Assembly (NCBI GenBank): GCA_016719165.1
Contig: JADKAJ010000006.1
Coordinates: forward strand, 67,903 to 131,902
Length of the DNA: 64,000 nucleotides
Source of the DNA: Chitinophagaceae bacterium
GTDB taxonomy: Bacteria; Bacteroidota; Bacteroidia; Chitinophagales; Chitinophagaceae
Direction of reading: 5' to 3'
Positions 7,317-16,929 of this stretch are shown here, in pieces (the stretch's first letter is position 1; each line of letters starts with the position of its first letter). The notes beneath the pieces were generated by a model. The model made no database searches, was not told the origin of the DNA, and worked only from the letters and a program-made list of their open reading frames with translations. A program made the translations under genes and the position numbers.

Positions 7317-9764
7317 ATGCAAAAATCAGCAATCCTCTTGTTGGCATTCCTGTGGGTACAGGTACAGGTAAATGCCGGTGATTACTTTTCAATCAATCAA
7401 AGTAATCGTATACGTAGTACAAATATAAAAGCCACTATAAGCGGAAAAGTAGTAGATGTAAAAACAGGCGAAGCATTACCAGGGGCTTATGTATATTTTA
7501 TAGATGATAAGATTGGAACGGTAGCTGATGCACAGGGAAAGTATATACTGACTAACATTCCGCTTGGTCACCATGTAATAGAAATTTCCCATACCGGTTA
7601 CAGTAGTTTAGTTGAGCATATTGAGATAAATGCCAATATGGAGAGGGATTTTGCTTTATCTCCTGTAATCGTAGAGAACCAGGGGGTGATAGTTACAGGT
7701 ATTTCCGGCGCTACCAGTATAAGAAATGTACCCGTACCCATTACTTCTATCCGAAAATCAACTTTATTACAAACACCTTCTTCCAACATCATTGATGCGC
7801 TGAGCCATGTACCCGGAGTTTCGCAATTATCTACCGGTCCTGCCATTTCCAAGCCAATTATCCGTGGCCTTGGGGCTAACCGGGTGGTTACTATCAATGA
7901 TGGAGTAAGACAGGAAGGACAGCAGTGGGGTGATGAACACGGAATTGAAATAGATGAGATGAGTGTGGCAAAGGTTGAAATATTAAAAGGTCCTGCATCA
8001 TTAATGTATGGCAGTGATGCATTGGCCGGTGTTGTGAACTTTATTTCCAATGTTCCTGTTGCGGAAGGGACTATAAAAGGTAACCTGTTAACCAATTATC
8101 AATCGAATAATGGTTTATTTGGAGCCAATGGTAATATAGCCGGGAATACAAATGGATTTAACTGGAATGTGTATGGGACTTATAAATCAGCCGGTGATTA
8201 CCGGAATAAATATGATGGCAAAGTACTCAACTCAAGGTTTAATGAAAGGAACTTCGGAGGGTATGCAGGAATAAATAAAAGCTGGGGCTATAGTCATGTT
8301 ATTTTCAGCCGGTTTGATCAGCGGGTTGGATTAGTGGAAGGGGACAGGGATGATGCCACCGGTCAGTTTCTTTTATATGCCGGTACTCCCTTTGAACGAA
8401 TTGCTGCAAAGCAGGACCTTGATTCCCGGGATCTGTTTGTTCCGCAACAAAGAGTGCAGCATACGAAAATTGTAAGTGATAACAATTTCGCCATCAAAAA
8501 TGGCCGTTTAAAAGCAAATATTGCTTTTCAGAATAACCAGCGTAAGGAATTTGGCAACCCGGAAGATCCTGCCGAACAAGAATTATTCTTTGATCTGAAA
8601 ACGATCAGCTACAGCTTACAATGGCAATTTCAGGAAATGAATGAATGGCACACTACCATTGGTATAAATGGAATGCGTCAATCAAACCAGAATAAAGGTG
8701 CAGAAGTACTGATACCGGAATATAATTTGTTTGATATCGGAGGATTTGTTTTTATGCAACGGTTTTTCAAAATGGGGACAGTAAGCGGAGGTATCAGGTT
8801 TGACAACCGTTCCGTCGATTCGAAGGAATTTTTTGATGGGCCGGATCCAAAGTTTACTGCGTTTACAAGAAGTTTTTCAAATGTATCGGGTAGTATCGGA
8901 GTCAGTTATGAGCCAACAGAGTTAGTAACTGTAAAAGCTAATATCGCAAGAGGGTTCCGGGCCCCGTCACTGGCAGAGTTAGCCAGTAATGGTACCCATG
9001 AAGGAACCAACCGGTATGAGTATGGGGTGCAGGATCTGAAATCGGAAACCAGTCTGCAATTAGATGGTGGTATAGACCTTAATTACGAACATTTCAGTTT
9101 CGGCCTGGCTGCTTTCTATAACCGGATCAATGATTTTATTTTCTATCAGAAACTGGAATCTGTTTTTGGGGGAGATTCATTGGTAAATGTGGATGGAGAG
9201 GATATTATGGCATTTGTATTTAATCAGCATAATGCTAAACTCTCCGGGCTTGAATTATTCATTGATATCCATCCGCATCCATTGCACTGGTTGCATTTTA
9301 AAAACAGTTTTTCTTTTGTAAGAGGTCGTTTTGATAACCGGTTGGACGGGGATCGCATTGGCAGCGACAATATCCCGCTTATGCCGGCACCAAGATGGAA
9401 TGGGGAGTTACGGGCAGATTTTAAAAAGGCGGGTAATGGTTTCAGGAACCTGTATATAAGAGTTGAGGCCGATAAGACTTTTGAGCAGGATAAGTTTTTT
9501 ACCGGTTATGATACGGAAACAGGAACTAATGGCTATCTATTGATCAATGCAGGAATCGGGGCTGATATTGTCAACAATAAAAAGAAAGCACTGTTCAGTT
9601 TACATTTAGGAGTAATGAATATTGGTGATGTGGCCTGGCAAAATCACCTGAGCCGCTTAAAATACGCTGCAACCAATATGTTGACAGGAAGAACCGGTGT
9701 CTTCAATACCGGTCGTAATTTTTCTGTCAAACTAAATGTGCCACTGGAGTTTAGTAAAAAGTGA
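7317..9764 (+). CDS. TonB-dependent outer-membrane receptor
   Basis: 815 residues. A signal peptide (to about residue 20) is followed by a carboxypeptidase-D-like regulatory domain (ATISGKVVDVKTGEALPGAYVYF, 40-120). The plug domain contains PIIRGLGANRVVTINDGVRQ, GQQWGDEHGIEIDE and VEILKGPASLMYGSDALAGV. A 22-strand-type barrel ends in aromatic-rich strands. The plug motif set resembles receptors for metals or metal complexes rather than SusC glycan importers, and the Fur-like dyad at the promoter agrees. There is no SusD partner next to it. The substrate is not determined by the sequence. Confidence 0.9.
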   Translation: MQKSAILLLAFLWVQVQVNAGDYFSINQSNRIRSTNIKATISGKVVDVKTGEALPGAYVYFIDDKIGTVADAQGKYILTNIPLGHHVIEISHTGYSSLVEHIEINANMERDFALSPVIVENQGVIVTGISGATSIRNVPVPITSIRKSTLLQTPSSNIIDALSHVPGVSQLSTGPAISKPIIRGLGANRVVTINDGVRQEGQQWGDEHGIEIDEMSVAKVEILKGPASLMYGSDALAGVVNFISNVPVAEGTIKGNLLTNYQSNNGLFGANGNIAGNTNGFNWNVYGTYKSAGDYRNKYDGKVLNSRFNERNFGGYAGINKSWGYSHVIFSRFDQRVGLVEGDRDDATGQFLLYAGTPFERIAAKQDLDSRDLFVPQQRVQHTKIVSDNNFAIKNGRLKANIAFQNNQRKEFGNPEDPAEQELFFDLKTISYSLQWQFQEMNEWHTTIGINGMRQSNQNKGAEVLIPEYNLFDIGGFVFMQRFFKMGTVSGGIRFDNRSVDSKEFFDGPDPKFTAFTRSFSNVSGSIGVSYEPTELVTVKANIARGFRAPSLAELASNGTHEGTNRYEYGVQDLKSETSLQLDGGIDLNYEHFSFGLAAFYNRINDFIFYQKLESVFGGDSLVNVDGEDIMAFVFNQHNAKLSGLELFIDIHPHPLHWLHFKNSFSFVRGRFDNRLDGDRIGSDNIPLMPAPRWNGELRADFKKAGNGFRNLYIRVEADKTFEQDKFFTGYDTETGTNGYLLINAGIGADIVNNKKKALFSLHLGVMNIGDVAWQNHLSRLKYAATNMLTGRTGVFNTGRNFSVKLNVPLEFSKK

Positions 9765-9790
9765 TGGTGCTGGTATTATATTAATTCAGA

Positions 9791-9930
9791 AGCTGTCTCC
9801 AAAGCCTTAATCATTGTTATATTGAGCATTGTCGAACTATAACAATGATTGGCAAACAAATTTGTACGCATTTCGATATCCCGATAGCTATCGGGACAAT
9901 GTGACAAATTTGTTTGCTTTTGAGACAGCC
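9791..9930. repeat. MITE-like palindromic element with GCTGTCTC / GAGACAGC ends
   Basis: About 140 bp between the TonB receptor and DUF2721 gene. The ends GCTGTCTC (9792-9799) and GAGACAGC (9922-9929) are inverted repeats. Inside are a 12-bp stem (AATCATTGTTAT 9809-9820 / 9839-9850), a 14-bp stem (GCAAACAAATTTGT 9852-9865 / 9904-9917) and a central palindrome CCCGATAGCTATCGGG (9880-9895). No coding capacity is evident. Confidence 0.65.
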
Positions 9931-9958
9931 TTTTCTTTTTTATGCAGACATTTGTTGT

Positions 9959-10417
9959 ATGGAAATTACGTTTACCACCCCCGCATTATTATTTCCGGCA
10001 ATCTCTTTGTTATTGCTGGCATATACGAACCGCTTTCTTGCACTGGCAAGCCTGGTGAGAAAACTACATGATGAATATGGAAAAGGAAAAGAGAATCATA
10101 TTGTGATACAGCAGATTCACAGCTTGCGCTACCGGTTGCGGCTGGTACGTTATATGCAAACTTTAGGAGTGTTTAGTTTTGTTTGTGCTGTTATCACTAT
10201 GTACAGCATTTACAGCCAGTGGATGGAAGTGTCAAGGTATATCTTTGCAATAGGATTATTGAGTTTGCTGGTATCACTCATCATCTCATTGGTGGAGATT
10301 ACGCAGAGCACCAAGGCCCTGGAACTGGAACTCAGTGATATAGAAGAACCTGAAAAGTTTAAGTTTCTTACCGATCTGTGGGCTGGAAAAGAAAAGAAAA
10401 AGGACGAGAATAAATAA
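9959..10417 (+). CDS. DUF2721 family membrane protein
   Basis: The frame opens at 9914, but ATG 9959 (MEITFTTPALLFPAISLLLLAYTNRF) gives the expected start; upstream codons lie in the palindromic repeat. The 152-residue product has an N-terminal TM helix, the conserved segment NRFLALASLVRKLH, two further TM helices (about 75-125) and an acidic C-terminal tail. This matches DUF2721, whose function is unknown. Its stop abuts the stop of the convergent rhodanese gene. Confidence 0.75.
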   Translation: MEITFTTPALLFPAISLLLLAYTNRFLALASLVRKLHDEYGKGKENHIVIQQIHSLRYRLRLVRYMQTLGVFSFVCAVITMYSIYSQWMEVSRYIFAIGLLSLLVSLIISLVEITQSTKALELELSDIEEPEKFKFLTDLWAGKEKKKDENK

Positions 10418-10729
10418 TTACAGACTTTCATAAACTTTCAGCACCCGTTGCCAGTTTCCTCCATCATACACATCTTTGATGCCATTTTGTTTTAGCAACG
10501 TGTATGCTTTTTTACTTCTGTCACCGGTAGAGCAACATACTACTACCGGCTTATTCAGCTGTTTGATTCTTCCTATGCTTACGGAAATTCTGTCAACCGG
10601 TATATTAAGAGAGCCGGGGATCCTGCCCCTGTCATATTCATTGGCAGTCCTTACATCAATGACTACGCCACCCTGTTGAAGTGCTTTTTTAATACCACCG
10701 CCCGATCCGAATAGCGATAAAAATCCCAT
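10418..10729 (-). CDS. Rhodanese-like domain protein
   Basis: 103 residues forming a single rhodanese domain. VIDVRTANEYDRGRIPGSLNIP is the substrate-side CH2A/CH2B motif and VVCCSTGDRSKKA is the active loop with catalytic Cys. Such small cytosolic rhodaneses move sulfane sulfur in thiosulfate detoxification or cofactor sulfur transfer. It lies 6 bp downstream of the ABC exporter gene on the same strand, so the two are probably co-transcribed; a functional link is not evident. Confidence 0.9.
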   Translation of the reverse strand: MGFLSLFGSGGGIKKALQQGGVVIDVRTANEYDRGRIPGSLNIPVDRISVSIGRIKQLNKPVVVCCSTGDRSKKAYTLLKQNGIKDVYDGGNWQRVLKVYESL

Positions 10730-10735
10730 AGTTAT

Positions 10736-12532
10736 TTATTTAGCAAGTGCAATCCTGTTTTTCCGTTCACCGATCTGCTGCCGCCACATCGCAAAATATA
10801 ATCCTTTTTCTTCCAGCAGTTTTTCATGATTACCCGTTTCAACTACATCGCCTTTCTCCAGCACATAGATCCTGTCGGCATGCATAATGGTAGAAAGCCG
10901 GTGGGCAATCAGGATGGTGATCTGTTTGCCTTCTTTAGAAATATCACGGATGGTATCAGTGATCTCTTCTTCTGTTAACGAATCGAGTGCAGAAGTGGCT
11001 TCATCAAATAATAATAATTTGGGCATGCGTAATAATGCCCTTGCAATGGACAACCGTTGTTTTTCACCACCTGATAATTTAAGGCCTCCTTCCCCGATCA
11101 TGGTATCAAGGCCGTTTTCAGCCCTGGTCAGCAGGTTCTGGCAGGCAGCTTTTTCCAGTACACTTTGTAATTCATCATCAGTGGCAGCCGGATTTACAAA
11201 TAGAAGGTTTTCCTTTATGCTTCCTGAAAACAATTGTGTATCCTGGGTGACGAAACCAATCTGGTTACGGAGGTCTTCAAAATCAATATTATTTTCATCC
11301 ATACCGTTATATAATATCTTTCCTTCCTGCGGGCGGTATAAACCCACTAATAATTTCATTAAGGTCGTTTTACCAGAACCAGAAGGACCGACAAAAGCAA
11401 TGGTTTCCCCCGTTCTGACTTTAAAACTTATATCATTGATAGCCTTATGCGAAGCAGTATGATGTTTAAAAGCCACATGGTCAAATTCCAGCGTTTCAAT
11501 CTGTCCGAGATGTTTAGGATTAGGTGCCTGTGGTTCGGGTGCCTTTTTCATCAGGTTGCCAAAATTCTCCAGTGAGGCCTGTGCTTCCCGGTAGGTAAGA
11601 ATGATATTACCGATTTCCTGCAGGGGACCAAATACAAAAAAGGAAAATATTTGCATGGTGACTAACTGCCCTGCATCCATTTTTTCTTTGAAGATGAGCC
11701 AGAGCAGCATAAACAAGATTACCTGCCTCAGCGTATTTACAAAAGTTCCCTGTATAAAACTGATACTGCGGATCCGTTTTACTTTTGTCAATTCTAACCC
11801 CAGTATTTTAAAAGTATTTTTATTCAGCCTTGATACTTCCTGTTGTGTAAGTCCGAGGCTTTTTACCAATTCTATATTGCGCAGTGATTCCGTAGTTGCC
11901 CCGGCCAGCGCAGTGGTCTGTCCAACAATCTTCTTCTGGATGGTCTTAACTTTTTTACTGAGTAAGTTGGAAATAATCGTAAGGAGAAATATCCCTCCAA
12001 AATAGATAAAAGGTAAACTTGGATGAATAGTCGTAGCGTAAACGGCTACAAAAAGGATCCCGATTATAACCGGGAAAAGTATATTAATGAAAGAAGCCAC
12101 AAATTTTTCTGTATCGATCCTTACTTTTTGTAAAACACTCAATGTCTCACCGCTTCTGGCATCTTCAAATTCCTGGTAAGGAAGTTTCATGGCATGCTGC
12201 AGCCCCTGTGTAAAAACAGTAGCACCAAATTTTTGGGTGATAAGATTCAAAAAATAATCCTGGAAAGCTTTGGCAATGCGGCTGATCATAGCAACGGAGA
12301 TGGATGCTATAAGTAATGCCGCCACTCCGTAATGCGGATTTTCTTTGAAAGACCAGAAAAACCGCTCCGGGTCGTATTCATTTTTATTATTGACGTAGTG
12401 ATTAGCCAGGTTGACCAGCTTTCCAAAAATGATCGGGTCAACCAGTGAAAAGCCGATATTGATAGCTGCCAGCAAAAGAACCAATGCCACCAGCCATTTA
12501 TAAGGTTTCAGGTATTTAAATAAGATCTTCAT
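10736..12532 (-). CDS. ABC exporter, fused permease-ATPase (MsbA/MDR type)
   Basis: 598-residue half-transporter. Six TM helices lie in residues 1-320. The nucleotide-binding domain has Walker A GPSGSGKTTL (about 375), Q-loop FVTQDTQLFSG, signature LSGGEKQRLSIARA, Walker B KLLLFDEATSALD and H-loop AHRLST. It would act as a homodimer, exporting lipid, peptide or drug-like substrates across the inner membrane. No accessory domain (peptidase, HlyD partner) is nearby, so the substrate is unknown. Confidence 0.92.
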   Translation of the reverse strand: MKILFKYLKPYKWLVALVLLLAAINIGFSLVDPIIFGKLVNLANHYVNNKNEYDPERFFWSFKENPHYGVAALLIASISVAMISRIAKAFQDYFLNLITQKFGATVFTQGLQHAMKLPYQEFEDARSGETLSVLQKVRIDTEKFVASFINILFPVIIGILFVAVYATTIHPSLPFIYFGGIFLLTIISNLLSKKVKTIQKKIVGQTTALAGATTESLRNIELVKSLGLTQQEVSRLNKNTFKILGLELTKVKRIRSISFIQGTFVNTLRQVILFMLLWLIFKEKMDAGQLVTMQIFSFFVFGPLQEIGNIILTYREAQASLENFGNLMKKAPEPQAPNPKHLGQIETLEFDHVAFKHHTASHKAINDISFKVRTGETIAFVGPSGSGKTTLMKLLVGLYRPQEGKILYNGMDENNIDFEDLRNQIGFVTQDTQLFSGSIKENLLFVNPAATDDELQSVLEKAACQNLLTRAENGLDTMIGEGGLKLSGGEKQRLSIARALLRMPKLLLFDEATSALDSLTEEEITDTIRDISKEGKQITILIAHRLSTIMHADRIYVLEKGDVVETGNHEKLLEEKGLYFAMWRQQIGERKNRIALAK

Positions 12533-12676
12533 ACAAACAGTTAATGAGTAAAGGGACAGTTATAGCAAAAATCATGGCAAAAGCCAAACTGGTAATAATG
12601 ACATTGTTTTGAAATAATTGCTTGCCGAATATACGAATTGGAGGGTTTTGGCTATGTCAGCCTGCCATCTTTATTA

Positions 12677-13441
12677 CTAACTGGCAGTAAGAGAATCAAA
12701 TTTGTTTACAAAGGCAGACAACTGGTTGAATAATTTCAGGCGGGAGATGTAACCGTTTAGCTGCCCGGTGCAGTTCAAATATGACAACAGATTATCCGGG
12801 TGAAAACCGACAGGTTTACTGTGTTTTAGTAGTTTTTTGGCACCTTCAAGGGTAAGGGCATATGCATGGCAGCAATCATGAAAACCGGCTTTGGCAATAT
12901 GTGGTGAAAAAGGAACCGGGTAGTAGTTCCTGAAAATCTCCCGGCTTATTTTTAATTGTGTATGGTGAGGAAGTTTTGTCAGCATAAAACGGTTCAGCTT
13001 TTCCCTGATACCAAGAGTTTCATTCTTTTCATAGCCGAGGTATAGCAGTTCCCAGTCTTCCGGGAGTTCTTTTGTGAGAACAGGGAATTTTGGTAAGTGT
13101 TTATATACAGGTTCCACATCGTCTTCAAGTACCAGGGTTCTTTGAAATCCATTTTCAATTATATATTCATAAATGCTGACATGACCCAGCGCACAGCAAA
13201 GCATTCCGGTGGATATCTCTGTGGGTTTTTTATAGAATTCCCTGTATAATGCAGTGCTGTAAAGCCCCTGTTCTTTAAGTTCTTCAATCGATGTTTTTTC
13301 TTTGTCTGTTCCGAAGAAAAATTCAAAGTTTAATCCCTCTAATGTTTTATTAATATAAGCAATACGATCTGTCAAACGGGGAAGTGTTAGCACTACGATC
13401 TTATCAAAATAGTCATTCAGGTATTGGAACGATGATTTCAT
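12677..13441 (-). CDS. Glycosyltransferase family 25 (LPS-type) protein
   Basis: The frame opens at 13459, but ATG 13441 (MKSSFQYLNDYFDKIVVLTL) fits the family start. The 254-residue product has the GT25 N-terminal motif KIVVLTLPRLTDR, then GMLCCALGHVSIYEYI and the metal-binding LVLEDDVEP near residue 115. The C-terminal part has the CCHAYALTLEGAKKLL pattern. GT25 enzymes add hexoses to lipooligosaccharide. No other surface-glycan gene is adjacent. Confidence 0.88.
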   Translation of the reverse strand: MKSSFQYLNDYFDKIVVLTLPRLTDRIAYINKTLEGLNFEFFFGTDKEKTSIEELKEQGLYSTALYREFYKKPTEISTGMLCCALGHVSIYEYIIENGFQRTLVLEDDVEPVYKHLPKFPVLTKELPEDWELLYLGYEKNETLGIREKLNRFMLTKLPHHTQLKISREIFRNYYPVPFSPHIAKAGFHDCCHAYALTLEGAKKLLKHSKPVGFHPDNLLSYLNCTGQLNGYISRLKLFNQLSAFVNKFDSLTAS

Positions 13442-13625
13442 TAAAGCAATAATAAGCAAATAAACTCCTTGCCTGTATAGAAAATATAATTTTAAATTAT
13501 CTTTTTTTCGTCAGGCCAAACTTATTTTTAAATGGATATTTTTACTGGTGAACTGCAAGCTTATTAAGGAAGTATTAATTGTTGGTTAAATAAATTGTAT
13601 TTATAGTTGGTTTTTTATCCAATCA

Positions 13626-15173
13626 TCAGCCAGCCCACCCTTCCCTGTCGAGGCTTCTGTACTGAATGGCTTCTGCCAGGTGTTCCGGTTTTATTTCTTC
13701 GCTTTGAGACAAGTCAGCAATGGTCCTGGAAACCTTCAGAATCCTGTCATAAGCCCTGGCTGATAAGTTAAGTTTTTCCATAGCTGCCTTTAATAAATTG
13801 GCACCCACCTGGCTGATCACACAAATTTCTTTCAGCATTTTGCTGCTCATCTGTGCATTGCAATAGATACCGGGATGGTTCTTGTATCGTTCTGCCTGTT
13901 TTTCCCTTGCATTGATTACCCGGTCCCTTATCACAGAGGAATTTTCCTGTGGTTTTATGGAAGAAAGTTCGCTGAATGCAACGGGTGTTACTTCCACATG
14001 CAGATCGATACGATCTAATAAAGGACCTGAAATTTTATTCAGGTACTTCTGTACTGTACCCGGCGGGCAAGTGCATTCTCTCTCCGGGTGATTATAAAAA
14101 CCGCAGGGGCAGGGGTTCATGGATGCCATCAGCATAAAAGATGCGGGGAAATCAACGGCAACTTTTGCCCGTGAGATAGTTACCCTTCTTTCTTCCATCG
14201 GCTGGCGCATTACTTCCAGCACTGTTCTTTTAAACTCCGGTAATTCATCCAGAAACAAAACACCATTATGTGCCAGTGATATTTCGCCCGGTTGTGGTAT
14301 GCCGCCACCACCTACCAGTGCCACATCCGAAATAGTATGGTGTGGCGAACGGAAGGGTCTTTTCGAAACCAATGTGGAGTTTTCGGGTAACTTACCCGCA
14401 ACAGAATGGATCTTGGTTGTTTCTAAAGCTTCCTGCAAACTAAGTGGCGGTAGTATAGTGGGCAATCGTTTGGCCAGCATGGTTTTTCCGGCACCGGGCG
14501 GACCAATTAAGATCGCATTATGGCCACCTGCGGCTGCAATTTCTAATGCTCTTTTAATGTTTTCCTGTCCCTTCACATCAGCAAAGTCTATTTCAAAATC
14601 GTATTGTGAATTAAAAAACTCCTCTCTTGTATTGATGATGATTTGTTCAAGTCCTTTTTCTCCTTTCTCAAAAAAATCAATCACTTCTTTGATATGTGTC
14701 ACACCATACACCTGCAGGTTATTGACCATGCCGGCTTCTTTTGCATTTACTTTTGGAACAATCAATCCTTTAAATCCTTCTTTGCGTGCCTGAATGGCAA
14801 TGGGTAAAGCTCCTTTGATAGGGCGAATCTCCCCATCCAGTGAAAGTTCACCCATGATAACATAATTGGAAAGAGCCTCACTGTTTTCTATTTGCTCAGA
14901 AGCACCGAGGATGCCTAATGCAATAGGAAGATCGAAAGCTGTGCCACTTTTTTTAATATCGGCAGGAGCCAGGTTCACCACAACTTTGGTGCGGGGAACA
15001 TTATAGTTATTGGTTTTGAAAGTGCTTTCAATCCGCTGTAAACTTTCCTTAACGGCATTATCCGGAAGCCCTACGATCATCGGATCTTTGCCCGTAGTCA
15101 GCCAGTTAACTTCGATGGTGATGGAAATAGCTTCAACCCCATATACCGCACTGCCAAATGTCTTTACTAGCAT
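13626..15173 (-). CDS. comM: YifB/ComM family Mg-chelatase-like AAA+ ATPase
   Basis: 515 residues, full length. Residues 1-175 form the Lon-protease-like ChlI domain (GLPDNAVKESLQR, GELSLDGEIRPIKGALP). The AAA+ core has Walker A IGPPGAGKTMLAKRL (about 225) and the family signature HHTISDVALVGGG..PGEISLAHNGVLFLDELPEF. A cysteine cluster PCPCGFYNH...CTCPPG follows, then the C-terminal Mg-chelatase domain with LSARAYDRILKVSRTIADL. ComM is a hexameric helicase that promotes branch migration during natural transformation in several bacteria. No competence gene is nearby. Confidence 0.93.
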   Translation of the reverse strand: MLVKTFGSAVYGVEAISITIEVNWLTTGKDPMIVGLPDNAVKESLQRIESTFKTNNYNVPRTKVVVNLAPADIKKSGTAFDLPIALGILGASEQIENSEALSNYVIMGELSLDGEIRPIKGALPIAIQARKEGFKGLIVPKVNAKEAGMVNNLQVYGVTHIKEVIDFFEKGEKGLEQIIINTREEFFNSQYDFEIDFADVKGQENIKRALEIAAAGGHNAILIGPPGAGKTMLAKRLPTILPPLSLQEALETTKIHSVAGKLPENSTLVSKRPFRSPHHTISDVALVGGGGIPQPGEISLAHNGVLFLDELPEFKRTVLEVMRQPMEERRVTISRAKVAVDFPASFMLMASMNPCPCGFYNHPERECTCPPGTVQKYLNKISGPLLDRIDLHVEVTPVAFSELSSIKPQENSSVIRDRVINAREKQAERYKNHPGIYCNAQMSSKMLKEICVISQVGANLLKAAMEKLNLSARAYDRILKVSRTIADLSQSEEIKPEHLAEAIQYRSLDREGWAG

Positions 15174-15243
15174 GGGGGGAAGATAATAAAAAATACTAAC
15201 CGGTTTATTACCGGAAAGTGGTATATAAATGCCGATTTCTCTT

Positions 15244-16863
15244 TTAATTCATTTTGATCACTCTTGCTTCAAACAGGAGTGAAGTGTTTGGATCAGGAAA
15301 AATTGATTTCAGGTTATTGCTCACGGGAATATGGAAGGTTTCGGATTGTTTGGTTATCTGCAGTGTTCTTGTTTCTGTTTTTTTATTATCAGCGATAAGA
15401 TCTATTTCAAGCGGGAATACAAAGGGTACAGATTGCTGTAACTGATCAACAGTGATGATTATTTTTTTTTCTGCGGGACTATATTTCCAGGCAATTTCCA
15501 GTTTTGGATTAACCGGTGTATGCAGCCATTGCCGGAAAAATATTTCAAGGTTCTTACCAGCTACTTTCTCCACTATTTGTTGCAGGTCTTTTGTATCAGC
15601 ATTCTTACCGGCATAAGCAGAATAATACTCCCTGATGCTTTTATGAAAAACAGAATCGCCCAGCTGCCTTCTCAGCATATGCAGGATCCAACCACCTTTC
15701 TGGTAACTGTTGGCATTCAGTAACCGCATATAATCAGGCGTACTGTCTACCACCGGTCTTTTTGCTGATTTTACGAAGCTGATCACTTCCTCCCTGTCCT
15801 CCTGCATTCTTTTGTTCAGACTGTCTGTACCATATTTAGACTCAAGGTAAATATGTGTTAAGTAAGTGGCGAAGCCCTCACTGAGCCAGAAATGAGCAAA
15901 GCTTTTTTCCGTGGCCATATTGCCAAACCACTGGTGCACTATCTCATGGGCGATGAGTCTTTCTTCTGTTCGCTGGCCGTTCACCGTATGTTCTGCATAG
16001 AAAATAGCACCGGCATTTTCCATTCCGCCAAACATGGTCTTGGATTGTACGTTGGCTAATTTTTGATAGGCATAGGGACCAATGTAGTCAATGAAGAAAG
16101 CAAGTATGTCCCTTGCTATGGCATAATCATAAAATCCATGATCCTTATTTTCGGTATACACCCAGCTGCTGACAGGAATACAATCATTAACAAAGCCGGT
16201 ATGTTGCACAGCGAAATCAGCCACACCGATCACCATGACTTTAGTTGGCAAAAGCACATTTTCTTTCCAGTGGGTAAGCTTTTTCCCGCCGGGTAAATTT
16301 GATTCCTCCACGAGAATACCATTTGAAATAACCCGGTATTGTAAAGGAGCAGTTACAATAAACTCCACAGATGCTTTATCGGAAGGATCATCATTGCAGG
16401 GTAGCCAGTGATGAGCCCTGTTGGGCCAGTTGTCGGCAAAGAAGGTTCTTTTGCCAAACTGGTTTTTGGAAATGATCAGGCCGTCAGCCGGTACACCTTT
16501 ATAGGTAATGATAAAAAACCCGGTATCTCCTTTGACAGCTTTTTCTCCCCTTGGAATAACAATTTTATTTTGCCTGTGACTGAAAGATGTTTCTTTAATG
16601 ACAATTTCTCCCGGCCATCCGTCAGGATATTGCACTGCCATTACTTTCATTCCTTTCATTGCAGTATTAATATTCTCAAGGTCAATCTCAATGGTAGCAG
16701 CATTTTGTGTATATACGAATTGTATTGCAGCTTCTCCGTAAAGGGTGTCATCCAGGTCATTTAGTTCAATCCTGAAAGTGTAATGCAGTACATCAATATT
16801 TCTTTGAGCTATGACTGCAACCGAAAAATAAAATGACAATAATAAGAGCAAGCCTTTTTTCAT
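15244..16863 (-). CDS. M1 family metallopeptidase (aminopeptidase N type), secreted
   Basis: ATG 16863 (MKKGLLLLLSFYFSVAVIAQ) starts a clear signal peptide; the open frame to 16872 would use TTG. The 539-residue product has GGMENAG, the zinc site HEIVHQWFGN with the third ligand Glu in LSEGFATY (about residue 320), and a catalytic Tyr region near YQKGGWILHMLRR. The family removes N-terminal residues from peptides. It lacks the long C-terminal helical domain of E. coli PepN, as is usual for Bacteroidota secreted members. Confidence 0.93.
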   Translation of the reverse strand: MKKGLLLLLSFYFSVAVIAQRNIDVLHYTFRIELNDLDDTLYGEAAIQFVYTQNAATIEIDLENINTAMKGMKVMAVQYPDGWPGEIVIKETSFSHRQNKIVIPRGEKAVKGDTGFFIITYKGVPADGLIISKNQFGKRTFFADNWPNRAHHWLPCNDDPSDKASVEFIVTAPLQYRVISNGILVEESNLPGGKKLTHWKENVLLPTKVMVIGVADFAVQHTGFVNDCIPVSSWVYTENKDHGFYDYAIARDILAFFIDYIGPYAYQKLANVQSKTMFGGMENAGAIFYAEHTVNGQRTEERLIAHEIVHQWFGNMATEKSFAHFWLSEGFATYLTHIYLESKYGTDSLNKRMQEDREEVISFVKSAKRPVVDSTPDYMRLLNANSYQKGGWILHMLRRQLGDSVFHKSIREYYSAYAGKNADTKDLQQIVEKVAGKNLEIFFRQWLHTPVNPKLEIAWKYSPAEKKIIITVDQLQQSVPFVFPLEIDLIADNKKTETRTLQITKQSETFHIPVSNNLKSIFPDPNTSLLFEARVIKMN

Positions 16864-16929
16864 AGGGTACAAAATAGTAATTTATTTCTCCTTTTAATCC
16901 TATTAAATTCCCAAAATCGTGGTACTGTG

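Noticed and set aside
14119..14793. Long 224-codon frame opposite comM
   Set aside because: Antisense shadow of a well-conserved gene; no start context or domain.
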